Shown piece after piece: positions 1-9,421 of a stretch of 64,000 nucleotides of DNA; within the stretch, counting starts at the first letter, position 1, and every line of letters begins with the position of its first letter. The notes under the pieces are model-generated. The model did no database searches. It was not told the origin of the DNA and saw only the letters and a program-made list of their open reading frames with translations. Location of the stretch: the NCBI RefSeq assembly GCF_000170795.1, contig NZ_ABCM01000008.1, forward strand, positions 62,001-126,000, written 5' to 3'. This DNA comes from Pedobacter sp. BAL39. Lineage in GTDB: Bacteria > Bacteroidota > Bacteroidia > Sphingobacteriales > Sphingobacteriaceae. A program made the translations under genes and the position numbers.

Positions 1-89
1 TCGTGACCTACAGGTTCATCCATGGCCAGCAGCACCAACGCCGCAATCCAGAATATGAGCTCAAAGGGTAACTGACGCAGCGTTTTCAT
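1..89 (-). CDS. 5' end of a small membrane protein (partial)
   Basis: The gene runs off the left edge; only the first 29 codons are present, read leftward from an ATG at 89. The peptide starts MKTLRQLPFELIFWIAALVL, a short basic start followed by a hydrophobic helix, so it is a membrane protein or carries a signal anchor. An A-rich stretch with AAAGGA lies just before the ATG. It is divergent from mfd. Bacteroidota DUF2752 proteins begin in a similar way, but too little is visible to assign the family. Confidence 0.55.
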   Translation of the reverse strand, partial: MKTLRQLPFELIFWIAALVLLAMDEPVGH

Positions 90-154
90 TTTTCCTTTTT
101 TTCTTTTAGAGCGATTAGTACATACTTTGTTACATTTTTGCGCCCCATAAATCT

Positions 155-162
155 TATATTTG
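155..162 (+). promoter_or_regulatory. -7 box TATATTTG for mfd
   Basis: TATATTTG fits the Bacteroidota -7 consensus TAnnTTTG. The possible -33 TTTG at 126-129 is 25 bases upstream, wider than usual. The box ends only 4 bases before the GTG start of mfd, which implies a leaderless or nearly leaderless message. Confidence 0.45.
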
Positions 163-166
163 TATA

Positions 167-3100
167 GTGAATATCCGCGACCTCATTAACAGATACAAAA
201 CTGACGAGCGCATTGCAGCATTGGCAAAAGCACTCAACTCAGGTAAAGGTAATAAACTTCAGCTAAAAGGTTTGGTCGGCGCAGCTGATGCCACCATTGC
301 AGTAGCTACATATTTTCTGCTCCATAAGCCTCAACTTTTCATCCTTCCCGATAGGGAAGAGGCAGCCTATTTTCAGGCCGACCTGGAGAGCATCCTGGAT
401 AAAGAAATCCTCCTTTTTCCATCCTCGTTCCGTAAGGGTTTCGACTTCACCCAGGTGGATACGGCCAATGTGCTGGCAAGGGCAGAGGTGCTCAATGAAC
501 TGAACCACAATGCAGAATATGGTAAAATTGTGGTCACCTATCCGGAAGCGCTTTCTGAAAAGGTGATCAACAGGAGCATGCTGGAAAAAAATACGCTGGA
601 AATCGCAGTAAACACCAAACTGGGCATCGACTTCATCAATGAATTTCTGATCGATTACGATTTTGAACGCACAGATTTTGTCTATGAACCCGGCCAGTTT
701 TCCATAAGGGGAGGGATCGTTGATATCTTCTCTTTCTCACATGACCTTCCTTACCGCATTGAATTTTTTGGTGACATCGTAGAAAGTATCCGCACCTTTC
801 AAATCGACAATCAGCTGTCTGTAGAAGAAGTGAAAACCCTGACCATTATCCCTAATGTGCAATCTAAATACCTCACAGAAAACAACATCAACCTGCTGGA
901 CTATATAGAAAAAGATACCCAGCTCTGGTTTAAGGATGTGGAATTTACCCTTGATGTCATCAAAGCCGGTTACAAAAAGGCAGCGGAACTATGGAAGGCA
1001 CTTCCTGCAAAAGAAAAACAGGAAAACCAGGACTGGATAGATCCTAAATTCGGATTTACAGATGATAAATTGTTAGCGGATATGCTCCAGGATTTTCCAC
1101 TCGTAGAGTTTGGCAAACAGTTTTTCTATAAAACGGAACATGTTTTTTCTTTTGATACCAAACCACAACCTTCTTTCAATAAAGACTTCAACCTGCTCAT
1201 CCATAACCTTAAGGAAAATGAAAAGCAGGGCATCCATAATTTTATATTCAGCTCCTCCCCAAAGCAAACGGAACGCTTGTATGCCATCCTGGAAGACATC
1301 GACAAATCAGCAAAATTTACCCCGGTAAACATTCCGCTGAGGGAGGGCTTTATCGACCCACAGCAAAAACTCGCCTTTTATACGGACCACCAGATTTTTG
1401 ACCGTTTCTATAAATACAAGCTGAAAAGGGGCTACCAACGCAGTCAGTCCATCACCCTCAAAGAACTCCGCGACCTTAAACCGGGAGACTTTGTCACTCA
1501 TATTGACCATGGTATCGGCAAATATGCAGGACTCGAAAAGGTGGAAGTAAACGGCAAAACACAGGAAATGATCCGCCTCGTATATGCCGACAATGACCTG
1601 CTCTATGTCAACATCAACTCCCTCAACCGCATTGCCAAATACAGCGGCAAGGAGGGAACGGCACCAAAAATGAATAAACTGGGCACCGAGGCCTGGGATA
1701 AGCTCAAAAAAAACACTAAAAAAAAAGTTAAAGACATAGCCAGGGACCTGATCAAGCTTTATGCTCTTCGCAAAGCACAGGTAGGAACGGCTTTTGACCC
1801 GGATGGTTACCTCGAAACAGAGCTGGAAGCTTCCTTCATTTATGAGGATACTCCTGATCAGGAAAAAGCCACCAGTGATGTTAAAAAGGATATGGAGGCC
1901 CCACATCCTATGGATAGGCTCGTCTGTGGTGATGTAGGTTTCGGAAAAACTGAAATTGCCATCCGTGCTGCTTTCAAGGCCGTGGCCAATGGTAAACAAG
2001 CTGCTGTACTCGTGCCTACTACCATTCTTGCACTTCAGCATTTTAAAACGTTCTCCGGCCGTCTGAAGGATTTTCCATGCAATGTGGACTACATCAACCG
2101 CTTTAAAACAAATAAACAGATTAAAGATACACTGGCCCTCCTGGCCGAAGGTAAAGTAGACATCATCATCGGCACGCACCGCCTGCTGAGTAAAGATGTC
2201 AAATTCAAGGACCTCGGTATCATGATTATTGATGAAGAGCAGAAGTTCGGGGTGACTTCCAAAGAAAAACTTCGCGTACTTCGTGCCAATGTAGATACGC
2301 TAACGCTAACGGCAACACCAATTCCGAGAACGTTACACTTCTCACTGATGGGGGCAAGGGACCTCTCTATCATGAGTACCCCACCGCCAAACAGACAAGC
2401 CGTCAATACGGAACTTCATGTCTTCAATGATAAACTGATCCAGGAAGCGGTACAATATGAACTGGATAGGGGTGGCCAGGTGTTTTTTATCCATAACCGG
2501 GTGAATGACCTCCCTCAGCTTGGTGGACTGATCCAGACGCTGGTGCCTAAAGCCAGGATCGGAATTGCCCACGGACAGCTCGACGGCGATGCACTGGAAG
2601 ATGTTATGCTCGACTTTATCAATGGTGAAAAGGATGTCCTCGTAGCCACAACCATAATTGAAGCTGGGCTGGACATTCCAAATGCAAATACCATTATCAT
2701 CAATCATGCGCACATGTTCGGCCTGAGCGATCTGCACCAGATGCGCGGACGTGTCGGCCGTTCCAATAAAAAGGCGTTCTGTTACCTACTCAGTCCTCCG
2801 CTCTCTACGCTGACCTCCGAAGCCAGAAAGAGACTAAGTGCCATTGAAGAATTTTCAGACCTCGGCAGCGGTTTCAATATCGCCATGAGGGACCTCGATA
2901 TCCGTGGCAGCGGAAACCTGCTTGGTGCTGAACAAAGCGGATTTATTGCTGAAATCGGATTCGAAATGTACCACAAAATCCTCGATGAAGCCATTCAGGA
3001 ACTTAAAGATGATGAATTTAAAGAGCTCTTTAAAAATGAGCCCGCACGTCCGTTTGTGACCTTTACACAGGTGGATACTGACCTTGAACTCTTTATTCCG

Positions 3101-3511
3101 GACGACTATGTCACCAACATCACAGAACGTTACAACCTCTATACCTCCTTGTCCAAACTGGAAAATGAAACGGAATTGAAAGCCTTTGAAAAGGCACTCA
3201 AAGATCGTTTTGGCCCGGTTCCGGCACCGGTAAAAACCATGCTTAATGTCCTCCGACTGCAATGGGTGGCGAAAAAGCTCGGCTTTGAAAAACTGAACTT
3301 CAAAAAAGGGGTGCTCCGGGGTTATTTCATTGCCGACAAACAATCGGCGTTTTTTGATTCTACCACCTTCAACCAGATCCTGCATTTCGCACAGATGCAT
3401 CCCCGGATCTGTAACCTTAAGGAAGTAAAAAACTCCCTGCGCATCGCTTTTGAAAACCTCAATAATGTCGATGAAGCAGTAGAAATGCTCGAAATGGTAG
3501 CCAAAAATTAA
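167..3511 (+). CDS. mfd: Transcription-repair coupling factor Mfd
   Basis: Mfd is an ATP-driven translocase that removes RNA polymerase stalled at DNA lesions and recruits UvrA for nucleotide excision repair. The 1114-residue protein has the full family layout: a UvrB-like N-terminal module, an RNA polymerase-interacting CarD-like domain around residues 440-500 (LKPGDFVTHIDHGIGKY), a helicase core with Walker A GDVGFGKT and the DEEQ box, the second helicase lobe with the QMRGRVGRS motif, and a C-terminal TRCF domain. The start is GTG; it gives MNIRDLINRY, which resembles the start expected for relatives, and no better start is near. It overlaps nothing upstream and is followed after 8 bases by the DUF3820 gene. 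Its coding strand is C-rich, unlike plus-strand genes after 12 kb. Confidence 0.97.
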   Translation: MNIRDLINRYKTDERIAALAKALNSGKGNKLQLKGLVGAADATIAVATYFLLHKPQLFILPDREEAAYFQADLESILDKEILLFPSSFRKGFDFTQVDTANVLARAEVLNELNHNAEYGKIVVTYPEALSEKVINRSMLEKNTLEIAVNTKLGIDFINEFLIDYDFERTDFVYEPGQFSIRGGIVDIFSFSHDLPYRIEFFGDIVESIRTFQIDNQLSVEEVKTLTIIPNVQSKYLTENNINLLDYIEKDTQLWFKDVEFTLDVIKAGYKKAAELWKALPAKEKQENQDWIDPKFGFTDDKLLADMLQDFPLVEFGKQFFYKTEHVFSFDTKPQPSFNKDFNLLIHNLKENEKQGIHNFIFSSSPKQTERLYAILEDIDKSAKFTPVNIPLREGFIDPQQKLAFYTDHQIFDRFYKYKLKRGYQRSQSITLKELRDLKPGDFVTHIDHGIGKYAGLEKVEVNGKTQEMIRLVYADNDLLYVNINSLNRIAKYSGKEGTAPKMNKLGTEAWDKLKKNTKKKVKDIARDLIKLYALRKAQVGTAFDPDGYLETELEASFIYEDTPDQEKATSDVKKDMEAPHPMDRLVCGDVGFGKTEIAIRAAFKAVANGKQAAVLVPTTILALQHFKTFSGRLKDFPCNVDYINRFKTNKQIKDTLALLAEGKVDIIIGTHRLLSKDVKFKDLGIMIIDEEQKFGVTSKEKLRVLRANVDTLTLTATPIPRTLHFSLMGARDLSIMSTPPPNRQAVNTELHVFNDKLIQEAVQYELDRGGQVFFIHNRVNDLPQLGGLIQTLVPKARIGIAHGQLDGDALEDVMLDFINGEKDVLVATTIIEAGLDIPNANTIIINHAHMFGLSDLHQMRGRVGRSNKKAFCYLLSPPLSTLTSEARKRLSAIEEFSDLGSGFNIAMRDLDIRGSGNLLGAEQSGFIAEIGFEMYHKILDEAIQELKDDEFKELFKNEPARPFVTFTQVDTDLELFIPDDYVTNITERYNLYTSLSKLENETELKAFEKALKDRFGPVPAPVKTMLNVLRLQWVAKKLGFEKLNFKKGVLRGYFIADKQSAFFDSTTFNQILHFAQMHPRICNLKEVKNSLRIAFENLNNVDEAVEMLEMVAKN

Positions 3512-3519
3512 ATGAATAT

Positions 3520-3732
3520 ATGAATCCTCAACTATTGAACGATCTGGTCACCATGCAGATGCCCTTTGGAAAATACAAGGGACGCATCATCTGCGACCTC
3601 CCGGAATCTTACCTGATCTGGTTCCATAAAGAAGGATTCCCACCCGGTAAACTTGGTGAAATGATTGCTACACTTTACGAAATCAAACTCAACGGCCTAG
3701 AGTACCTGTTGCAGCCCCTGAGAAAAAAATAA
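3520..3732 (+). CDS. DUF3820 family protein
   Basis: A 70-residue soluble protein with the DUF3820 hallmark MPFGKYKGRIICDLPESYL near the N-terminus, followed by WFHKEGFPPGKLG. The family is called a putative quorum-sensing-regulated virulence factor in databases, but its molecular role is not established. The start is an ATG 8 bases after the mfd stop, so it is probably cotranscribed with mfd. A strong bidirectional terminator follows 32 bases after the stop. Confidence 0.85.
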   Translation: MNPQLLNDLVTMQMPFGKYKGRIICDLPESYLIWFHKEGFPPGKLGEMIATLYEIKLNGLEYLLQPLRKK

Positions 3733-3764
3733 CAGCAGCCAAAAGGCTAAGCAGGTAGTAAAAC

Positions 3765-3799
3765 AAAAAGGATCAGTTTATTTAGAACTGATCCTTTTT
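3765..3799. terminator. Bidirectional Rho-independent terminator
   Basis: Perfect 14-bp inverted repeat AAAAAGGATCAGTT / AACTGATCCTTTTT with a 7-base loop. The A-run and T-run ends let it serve both converging transcription units, mfd-DUF3820 from the left and CPBP-cdsA from the right. Confidence 0.92.
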
Positions 3800-3815
3800 A
3801 TCTAAATAAGCACTT

Positions 3816-4625
3816 CTAACGCAAGATCAGGTATAAATAAGCATAGACAATAGGAGCAGAGAGGAAAAGTCCGTCAAAACGATCTAAAAAGCCTCCATGA
3901 CCTGGAAGAATGCTTCCTGAGTCTTTCACATCGAGACTTCTCTTCAGCATGGATTCTACCAGATCGCCCATCGTGCCAAATGAAGCGATCAACACGGCCA
4001 TACCGGCCCATACCACCGCATTCATTTCCTTAAAAAACAAGGACAGGATCACCGCAACAACCACACTGGTAAACATACCGCCAAGAAAACCTTCCCAGGA
4101 CTTTTTTGGAGAATGACGCTCAAATAGCTTCGTTTTCCCTAATCTTGATCCAAAAAGATAAGCGCCAGTATCACTCGCCCACAACATCAGAAAGAAAGCC
4201 AGGGGTAAATGAAAGTTATACTCATTAAAATCAGCAAGGAAACCCAGCGAAAAGAAAAAGCAAAAGGGCACCGTAATGTACATAAAGCCCACGAATGTAT
4301 AGGAGATATTGGCAAATGGCAGTTTATTCCGCTTATACAGCTCTCCGATAAATACAGAGAAAATCAATGGCACCAGCAACAACAGGAATTTAGTGTCAAA
4401 CTGCAAAAAATGATAACCGGCAATGATGGAATAGATCACTGTGGCGGTGACCATTGCAATGTTACGGTGCGGGCGTATCCCAGCCGTTCTGATCATGGTC
4501 ATGAACTCCATAAGCGCAGCCAAACTCAATATCAGGTAAAATACGGTGAAGACGTAGGCACCCAGAAACATGGATCCCAACATCACTATTGTAAAAAAAA
4601 AGGCAGTTATCGCTCTGGTTTTCAT
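3816..4625 (-). CDS. cdsA: Phosphatidate cytidylyltransferase CdsA
   Basis: CdsA makes CDP-diacylglycerol from phosphatidate and CTP, the branch point for all bacterial phospholipids, in the inner membrane. The 269-residue protein is almost all transmembrane helices. Near the C-terminus it has the family signature: KRSLDVKDSG, then LPGHGGFLDRFDGL, which contains the Mg-binding acidic residues. SPKKSWEGFLGG is the other conserved block. It lies 6 bases after the CPBP protease gene on the same strand, so the two probably form an operon. Length is typical. Confidence 0.95.
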   Translation of the reverse strand: MKTRAITAFFFTIVMLGSMFLGAYVFTVFYLILSLAALMEFMTMIRTAGIRPHRNIAMVTATVIYSIIAGYHFLQFDTKFLLLLVPLIFSVFIGELYKRNKLPFANISYTFVGFMYITVPFCFFFSLGFLADFNEYNFHLPLAFFLMLWASDTGAYLFGSRLGKTKLFERHSPKKSWEGFLGGMFTSVVVAVILSLFFKEMNAVVWAGMAVLIASFGTMGDLVESMLKRSLDVKDSGSILPGHGGFLDRFDGLFLSAPIVYAYLYLILR

Positions 4626-4631
4626 TATATT

Positions 4632-5624
4632 TTAATTGTTTTTTATCTTTTCATCCTCATTATTCATTGGAAAGCAATTATATCTTCTCCTCCCCGTGTT
4701 TTCTTCCTGACTCCGAATTTTTACAATGGCAGACTTTAGAAAACGAAATAACGTGAGCGTTAATATTGCGCTGATCAGATATCCATACCATGGGGTATCC
4801 ATTGTTTTTTCTGTCATAGACATAGGCATTCCCTTCATCTGCATGTACCATACCACCGTAACCTGGTAGCCATTGTTCAGAAAATGCGCAAATATCGTGT
4901 ACCACAGGCTACCCGTCCAGTAATAAAGATACCCAAATCCGGCACCGAGCAACATCCTGGGTAAAAAACCATAAAACTGCATATGTATAGCGCTGAAAAT
5001 AATCGCACACAACCATATCGTTAAATGCGGATGGCCGGTTATTCTTAAAAATGTGCGTTGTAATGCCCCCCTGAAAAGCATCTCCTCGGCTATTGCAGGT
5101 AACAGGGCAATCATGCCCATGTTCAGCAGGTAATCCCAAAAAGTACTCATTTTGAGAAAAGCCATGGTGGCCTCCATCGCATTTTTCTCAGATTCTTTCA
5201 TCCAGTTTTCCAGTTCTTTCAGAAAGGACGGCAACACCATCTCCTGGTTCAGGGAAGTAATCCACTCCATGGCAGGCATTGCACAAATACTGATAACCAC
5301 CACTAAACCCAGAATTGCCGGATGTGGTTTGTTAAAACCATAAAAACGATTCATTCCCTTTCGCTCTGCAATTGCCAGCAAAACCGCCGGACATAAAAAT
5401 AATCCCAGCTGCTGCGCAGTGACGGATACCCTTAGGATAAACATATTTTCAGCCCCGGAAAGGAGCTCCTGAAAATTCATCAGTCCCTCCAGTCCATACT
5501 TGATCCACAACAGCACCACGGTCAGCAATGAAAATACAACCATACCAAGCAAGGCATAGAAAATCAACATAAGTAACTGTAAATAAGGCTTATTTTCTGG
5601 TCTGTTAGACGAAATGAAATCCAT
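4632..5624 (-). CDS. CPBP family intramembrane metalloprotease
   Basis: A 330-residue polytopic membrane protein of the CPBP (CAAX protease / bacteriocin-processing, Abi) family. The catalytic EExxxR motif is visible as EEMLFRGALQR, followed by a histidine motif HMQFYGFLPRMLLG and a further conserved histidine in FAHFLNN. Such enzymes cut membrane proteins or peptides, but the substrate here is unknown. A longer in-frame opening to 5759 exists. I chose the ATG at 5624 (MDFISSNRP) because the longer form would run across the dusB promoter and into dusB. It is upstream of and probably cotranscribed with cdsA. Confidence 0.88.
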   Translation of the reverse strand: MDFISSNRPENKPYLQLLMLIFYALLGMVVFSLLTVVLLWIKYGLEGLMNFQELLSGAENMFILRVSVTAQQLGLFLCPAVLLAIAERKGMNRFYGFNKPHPAILGLVVVISICAMPAMEWITSLNQEMVLPSFLKELENWMKESEKNAMEATMAFLKMSTFWDYLLNMGMIALLPAIAEEMLFRGALQRTFLRITGHPHLTIWLCAIIFSAIHMQFYGFLPRMLLGAGFGYLYYWTGSLWYTIFAHFLNNGYQVTVVWYMQMKGMPMSMTEKTMDTPWYGYLISAILTLTLFRFLKSAIVKIRSQEENTGRRRYNCFPMNNEDEKIKNN

Positions 5625-5639
5625 TATTTTTAATATTTG

Positions 5640-5647
5640 TACCTTTG
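5640..5647 (+). promoter_or_regulatory. -7 box TACCTTTG for dusB
   Basis: TACCTTTG is a perfect TAnnTTTG match, 30 bases before the dusB start, inside the 53-base gap between divergent CPBP and dusB. No TTG is at the usual -33 distance. Confidence 0.55.
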
Positions 5648-5677
5648 TACTTTGAATTTTGGCTTGAAGATAGAAAA

Positions 5678-6685
5678 ATGTCTGTAAAGATAGGAAATAT
5701 TGACCTGGGAGAGTTCCCACTACTGCTTGCACCGATGGAAGATGTGAGCGATCCCCCATTCCGTTTTGTATGTAAACAAAGCGGCGTAGACATGATGTAT
5801 ACCGAATTTATCTCTTCCGAGGGACTAATACGTGACGCCGCAAAAAGCAGGGCCAAACTTGATATATTCGAGTATGAACGCCCCATCGGCATCCAGATCT
5901 TCGGAAGTGAGATCGACCACATGCGCGAAGCAACAGAAATTGCCAGCATGGCTGGACCAGACCTTATGGACATCAATTACGGATGCCCGGTAAAACAGGT
6001 GGCTTGCCGCGGCGCAGGTTCTGCTTTACTTCAGGACATCGACAAAATGGTCGAAATGACAAAGGCAGTGGTCAACGCAACGCACCTTCCTGTAACCGTA
6101 AAAACCCGCCTAGGCTGGGACGACAACACCAAAAATGTCGAAGAAGTGGCTGAAAGATTACAGGACATTGGCATACAAGGGCTTACCATTCACGGCAGGA
6201 CCCGTGCACAAATGTACAAAGGGGAGGCAGACTGGACATTAATTCGTGAAATAAAAAGAAATCCCAGAATCAAAATTCCTATATTTGGTAACGGTGACGT
6301 GGACAGCATTCAAAAAGCGGCTGACTGGCGACTGGAATATGAGGTCGATGGCATCATGATCGGCAGAGCTGCCATTGGTTACCCCTGGATCTTCAGGGAA
6401 ATCAAACATTTCTTCAAAACCGGCCAGACACTCCCCGGACCAACAATTGAAGAACGTGTAGCGGTCTGCAGAACCCATCTTGAAAAATCAATCGCCTGGA
6501 AAGGCCCTAAAGTTGGTGTTTTTGAGATGAGAAGGCATTATTCCAACTACTTTAAAGGACTACCTGACTTTAAAAGCTACAGGATGTCCCTGGTAAAGGA
6601 AGATAATATTGAAACCATTTATAACATCCTGGACGAAGTGGCAGACAAATATCAGTACATTCAGCTTAATGGCGAAATGGCTTGA
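5678..6685 (+). CDS. dusB: tRNA-dihydrouridine synthase DusB
   Basis: Flavin enzyme that reduces specific uridines in the D-loop of tRNA with NADPH. The 335-residue protein has an FMN-binding TIM barrel beginning LLLAPMEDVSDPPFR. The catalytic cysteine is in DINYGCPVKQVACRGAGSAL, the tRNA-contact motif is VKTRLGWD, and the FMN phosphate region is NGDV...GIMIGRAAIGYPWIF. The ATG at 5678 gives MSVKIGNIDLGEFP and follows a -7 box by 30 bases. A longer opening from 5645 would begin inside that promoter. apaG follows after 32 bases on the same strand. Confidence 0.93.
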   Translation: MSVKIGNIDLGEFPLLLAPMEDVSDPPFRFVCKQSGVDMMYTEFISSEGLIRDAAKSRAKLDIFEYERPIGIQIFGSEIDHMREATEIASMAGPDLMDINYGCPVKQVACRGAGSALLQDIDKMVEMTKAVVNATHLPVTVKTRLGWDDNTKNVEEVAERLQDIGIQGLTIHGRTRAQMYKGEADWTLIREIKRNPRIKIPIFGNGDVDSIQKAADWRLEYEVDGIMIGRAAIGYPWIFREIKHFFKTGQTLPGPTIEERVAVCRTHLEKSIAWKGPKVGVFEMRRHYSNYFKGLPDFKSYRMSLVKEDNIETIYNILDEVADKYQYIQLNGEMA

Positions 6686-6717
6686 TTTTTGAAAAAGACT
6701 TACTAAATTTTTAAAAA

Positions 6718-7104
6718 ATGGTTACAGCGATCACACAAGGCATAAAAATCTCCGTAGAAACTGGTTATCAGGATCATAACTCCAACCCTGAAAACGACCA
6801 TTTCATGTTTGCTTACCGCATTAATATTGAAAATTTGTCAGACTATTCCATCCAGCTCATGAGAAGGCAATGGTTTATTTTTGACTCCAATGGAACCCAG
6901 AAAGAAGTAGAAGGTGAAGGGGTAGTGGGTCTCCAGCCTGTCATCCAACCTGGTGAAAGTCATGCTTACATCTCCGGATGTCACCTCAACAGCGACATGG
7001 GCAGTATGAGCGGTACCTACCTGATGCAGCGACTTGCTGATGGGACTGAATTTACTGTTGACATTCCTGAATTCAACCTGATCGTTCCCTACAGGCTAAA
7101 TTAA
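6718..7104 (+). CDS. apaG: ApaG domain protein
   Basis: A 128-residue protein that is a single ApaG domain, a fibronectin type III-like beta sandwich. The family signature runs through FMFAYRINIENLSD, QLMRRQWFIFDSNG, EVEGEGVVGLQPVIQPGESHAYISGC and GSMSGTYLM, with the conserved glycine-rich GEGVVG segment. The family has been linked to Co2+ resistance and Ap4A levels in Enterobacteria, but the biochemical role is not settled. It sits 32 bases behind dusB and may share its transcript. It converges on the metallopeptidase gene without a clear terminator between them. Confidence 0.9.
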   Translation: MVTAITQGIKISVETGYQDHNSNPENDHFMFAYRINIENLSDYSIQLMRRQWFIFDSNGTQKEVEGEGVVGLQPVIQPGESHAYISGCHLNSDMGSMSGTYLMQRLADGTEFTVDIPEFNLIVPYRLN

Positions 7105-7134
7105 TAAGCGAAACTTTATTTGTAAGATGCTAAA

Positions 7135-7824
7135 TTACCTTCGTCCGAATAACATGGACGCATAGTAAAACAGGTTGGCAAGCGCACCCAAAGCAGCAAC
7201 TACATAAGTCATTGCCGCCCACCACAATGCATCTTTTGCCTGTTCGTTTTCGTCTGCAGTATGCATAATTGAATTGTTGTTCTTCAACCATGCCAAGGCC
7301 CTGCGACTGGCGTCGAGCTCCACAGGAAGCGAAATGATGCTAAAAATGGTAATCAGTGCCAGGCCCAGTACACCAATAGTAAGCACTACAGAACTCCCGG
7401 TGAAACTGATCAGCAGAATCCCGATAATAAGCACCCATTGCAGTAAATTTGAAGATATACTTACTAACGGAACCATATTAGTCCGCAGTTCCAGCCAATG
7501 ATATGACCTTGCTTGCTGTACGGCATGTCCACATTCATGTGCGGCAACTGCTGCTGCTGCAACACTTCTTCCATGATACACATCCGTACTCAAATTGACA
7601 GTTTTATCTTCCGGATTGTAATGGTCTGATAACTGCCCCTCAGTACTCATTACTGTTACATCGTAAATCCCATTGTCGTGCAGCATCTGCTCTGCAACTT
7701 CTCTTCCCGAATATCCCGAACTCAGCTGCATTTCGGCGTATTTTGAAAACTTTTTCCTAAACCGCCACTGCACAAACATACTGATTACCAGTACGGGGAT
7801 AATGATCATTAAAAAAATTCCCAT
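7135..7824 (-). CDS. YugP-type zinc metallopeptidase
   Basis: A 229-residue membrane-bound peptidase of the neutral zinc metallopeptidase (YugP, Zn_peptidase_2) family. The HExxH zinc motif is present as AAHECGHAVQQARSY around residue 95. An N-terminal hydrophobic helix (MGIFLMIIIPVLVISMFV) anchors the protein, and at least three further hydrophobic segments follow the active site. The third zinc ligand is expected in SLPVELDASRRAL, which is conserved in the family. The substrate is unknown. It stands alone on the minus strand between apaG and rmuC. Confidence 0.88.
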   Translation of the reverse strand: MGIFLMIIIPVLVISMFVQWRFRKKFSKYAEMQLSSGYSGREVAEQMLHDNGIYDVTVMSTEGQLSDHYNPEDKTVNLSTDVYHGRSVAAAAVAAHECGHAVQQARSYHWLELRTNMVPLVSISSNLLQWVLIIGILLISFTGSSVVLTIGVLGLALITIFSIISLPVELDASRRALAWLKNNNSIMHTADENEQAKDALWWAAMTYVVAALGALANLFYYASMLFGRR

Positions 7825-8090
7825 CGCCCATTTCTATGTTTCCGGAATGTGGAAAACAAAAAGCGTTCCCAAATCATACCCTTAAAATCCAAAAACAAAA
7901 ATTTCAAAGGAAAAAAGCCTTCATCGTATCAAAAACACCTTTGATAATGAGTAATTTAATTTAGCATCATTTTAAAAATACAGATGGGCCGCAACTAAAA
8001 ACAGGGCAATAACGGCATGTTGCTGTTGTAAAGTAGGGATATGGTTTGCAAGTTCATTTTTATTTTTAGACTTTTGATAAAAATATTAGC

Positions 8091-9398
8091 ATGGAAATAT
8101 CGGTAATGGCCTTATTGATCATAATTTTAGTAACATTAATCTATCTGTTGATCCGAAAACAACCTAACCAGCAGCAGCCGCTGCTCGAACTGAAAGAAGC
8201 GGAACATCAGAAATCACTGGCCTGGTTTAAAGAAGATAAACAACGCCTGGAAGATGAACTCAACGACCTGCGAAATAGTTTCATCCAGGAGCGTGGTAAA
8301 GTGATCAAAGCGGAAGAAATGCTCCATGCGCAACGTCAGCGCCAGGCAGAACAAGAACTTTATATTGCTGAACTTCAGCAGCGCTTTAAAGTAGAATTTG
8401 AAAACATCGCCAATAAAGTGCTCGAGGAAAAAACAGCTAAATTTACAGAACAGAACCGCAGTAATATGGATACCATCCTCCATCCACTGAAAGAAAATAT
8501 CAGGGCCTTTGAAGAAAAAGTGGAAAAAGTCTACAAGGCAGAATCTGATGAACGTAACGTGCTTAAAGGGGTCATCACCCAGCTGATGACCCAAAGCAAG
8601 CAGATCCAGGAGGAAGCCAATAACCTCAGCCGGGCACTTAAAGGTGATACAAAAAAACAAGGCAACTGGGGTGAAGTGATCCTGGAACGGGTGCTCGAAC
8701 GCTCGGGACTGGTGAAAGACCGGGAGTACCGCATACAAACCAGTCTGACCGCCTCAGGGGGTACTAGAATGCAGCCGGATGTCATCATCGACCTTCCAGA
8801 TGATAAACACCTGATCGTTGATGCTAAGGTCTCTTTAGTGGCTTATGAGCGATTTGTCAACGCTGCAACAGATGAGGAAAGGGAAACCCATGTCAAACAA
8901 CATCTTTTATCCATCAAAACGCACATCCAGGGATTGTCCGGAAAAAATTACCAGGAGCTTTACCAGATCAACTCCCCGGATTTTGTCCTGCTTTTTATCC
9001 CCATCGAATCTTCATTTGGTATTGCCGTGCAGCAGGATGCTGAACTTTTCAATTATGCCTGGGAAAGAAAAGTAGTTATGGTCAGCCCTTCCACTTTACT
9101 GGCTACCCTTAGAACCATCTCCAGCCTTTGGAAGCAGGAAAGACAAAACCGCAATGTGCTCGAAATTGCACGCCTCAGCGGCAGCATGTATGATAAGTTT
9201 GTAGGTTTCCTCCAGGATATGGAGAGTATCGGCAGAAACATTCGCCAAAGTCAGGATGCTTACGATAAAGCCCTGAACAAGCTTTCTACAGGTGCTGGAA
9301 ACCTTTCCAGTACTTCCGAAAAAATCAAAAAATTAGGTGCCAAAGCGACAAAGCAAATTGACACCAGATTTTTAGATTCCGGCATTGAGGACGTTTAA
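8091..9398 (+). CDS. rmuC: DNA recombination protein RmuC
   Basis: The RmuC family limits inversions at short inverted repeats and is thought to act as a nuclease near replication forks. The 435-residue protein has an N-terminal membrane helix (residues 4-22), a long coiled coil (about 30-190), and a PD-(D/E)xK-like RmuC domain. The domain is visible in KQGNWGEVILERVLERSGL, MQPDVIIDLPDDKHLIVDAKVSL and FVLLFIPIESSF. Length and order match the family. The 266 bases upstream of the start hold no other gene; I see AT-rich sequence without a clear promoter. It converges on thiL, 23 bases away. Confidence 0.93.
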   Translation: MEISVMALLIIILVTLIYLLIRKQPNQQQPLLELKEAEHQKSLAWFKEDKQRLEDELNDLRNSFIQERGKVIKAEEMLHAQRQRQAEQELYIAELQQRFKVEFENIANKVLEEKTAKFTEQNRSNMDTILHPLKENIRAFEEKVEKVYKAESDERNVLKGVITQLMTQSKQIQEEANNLSRALKGDTKKQGNWGEVILERVLERSGLVKDREYRIQTSLTASGGTRMQPDVIIDLPDDKHLIVDAKVSLVAYERFVNAATDEERETHVKQHLLSIKTHIQGLSGKNYQELYQINSPDFVLLFIPIESSFGIAVQQDAELFNYAWERKVVMVSPSTLLATLRTISSLWKQERQNRNVLEIARLSGSMYDKFVGFLQDMESIGRNIRQSQDAYDKALNKLSTGAGNLSSTSEKIKKLGAKATKQIDTRFLDSGIEDV

Positions 9399-9421
9399 AC
9401 TACGACATTGAAAATGCCGGG

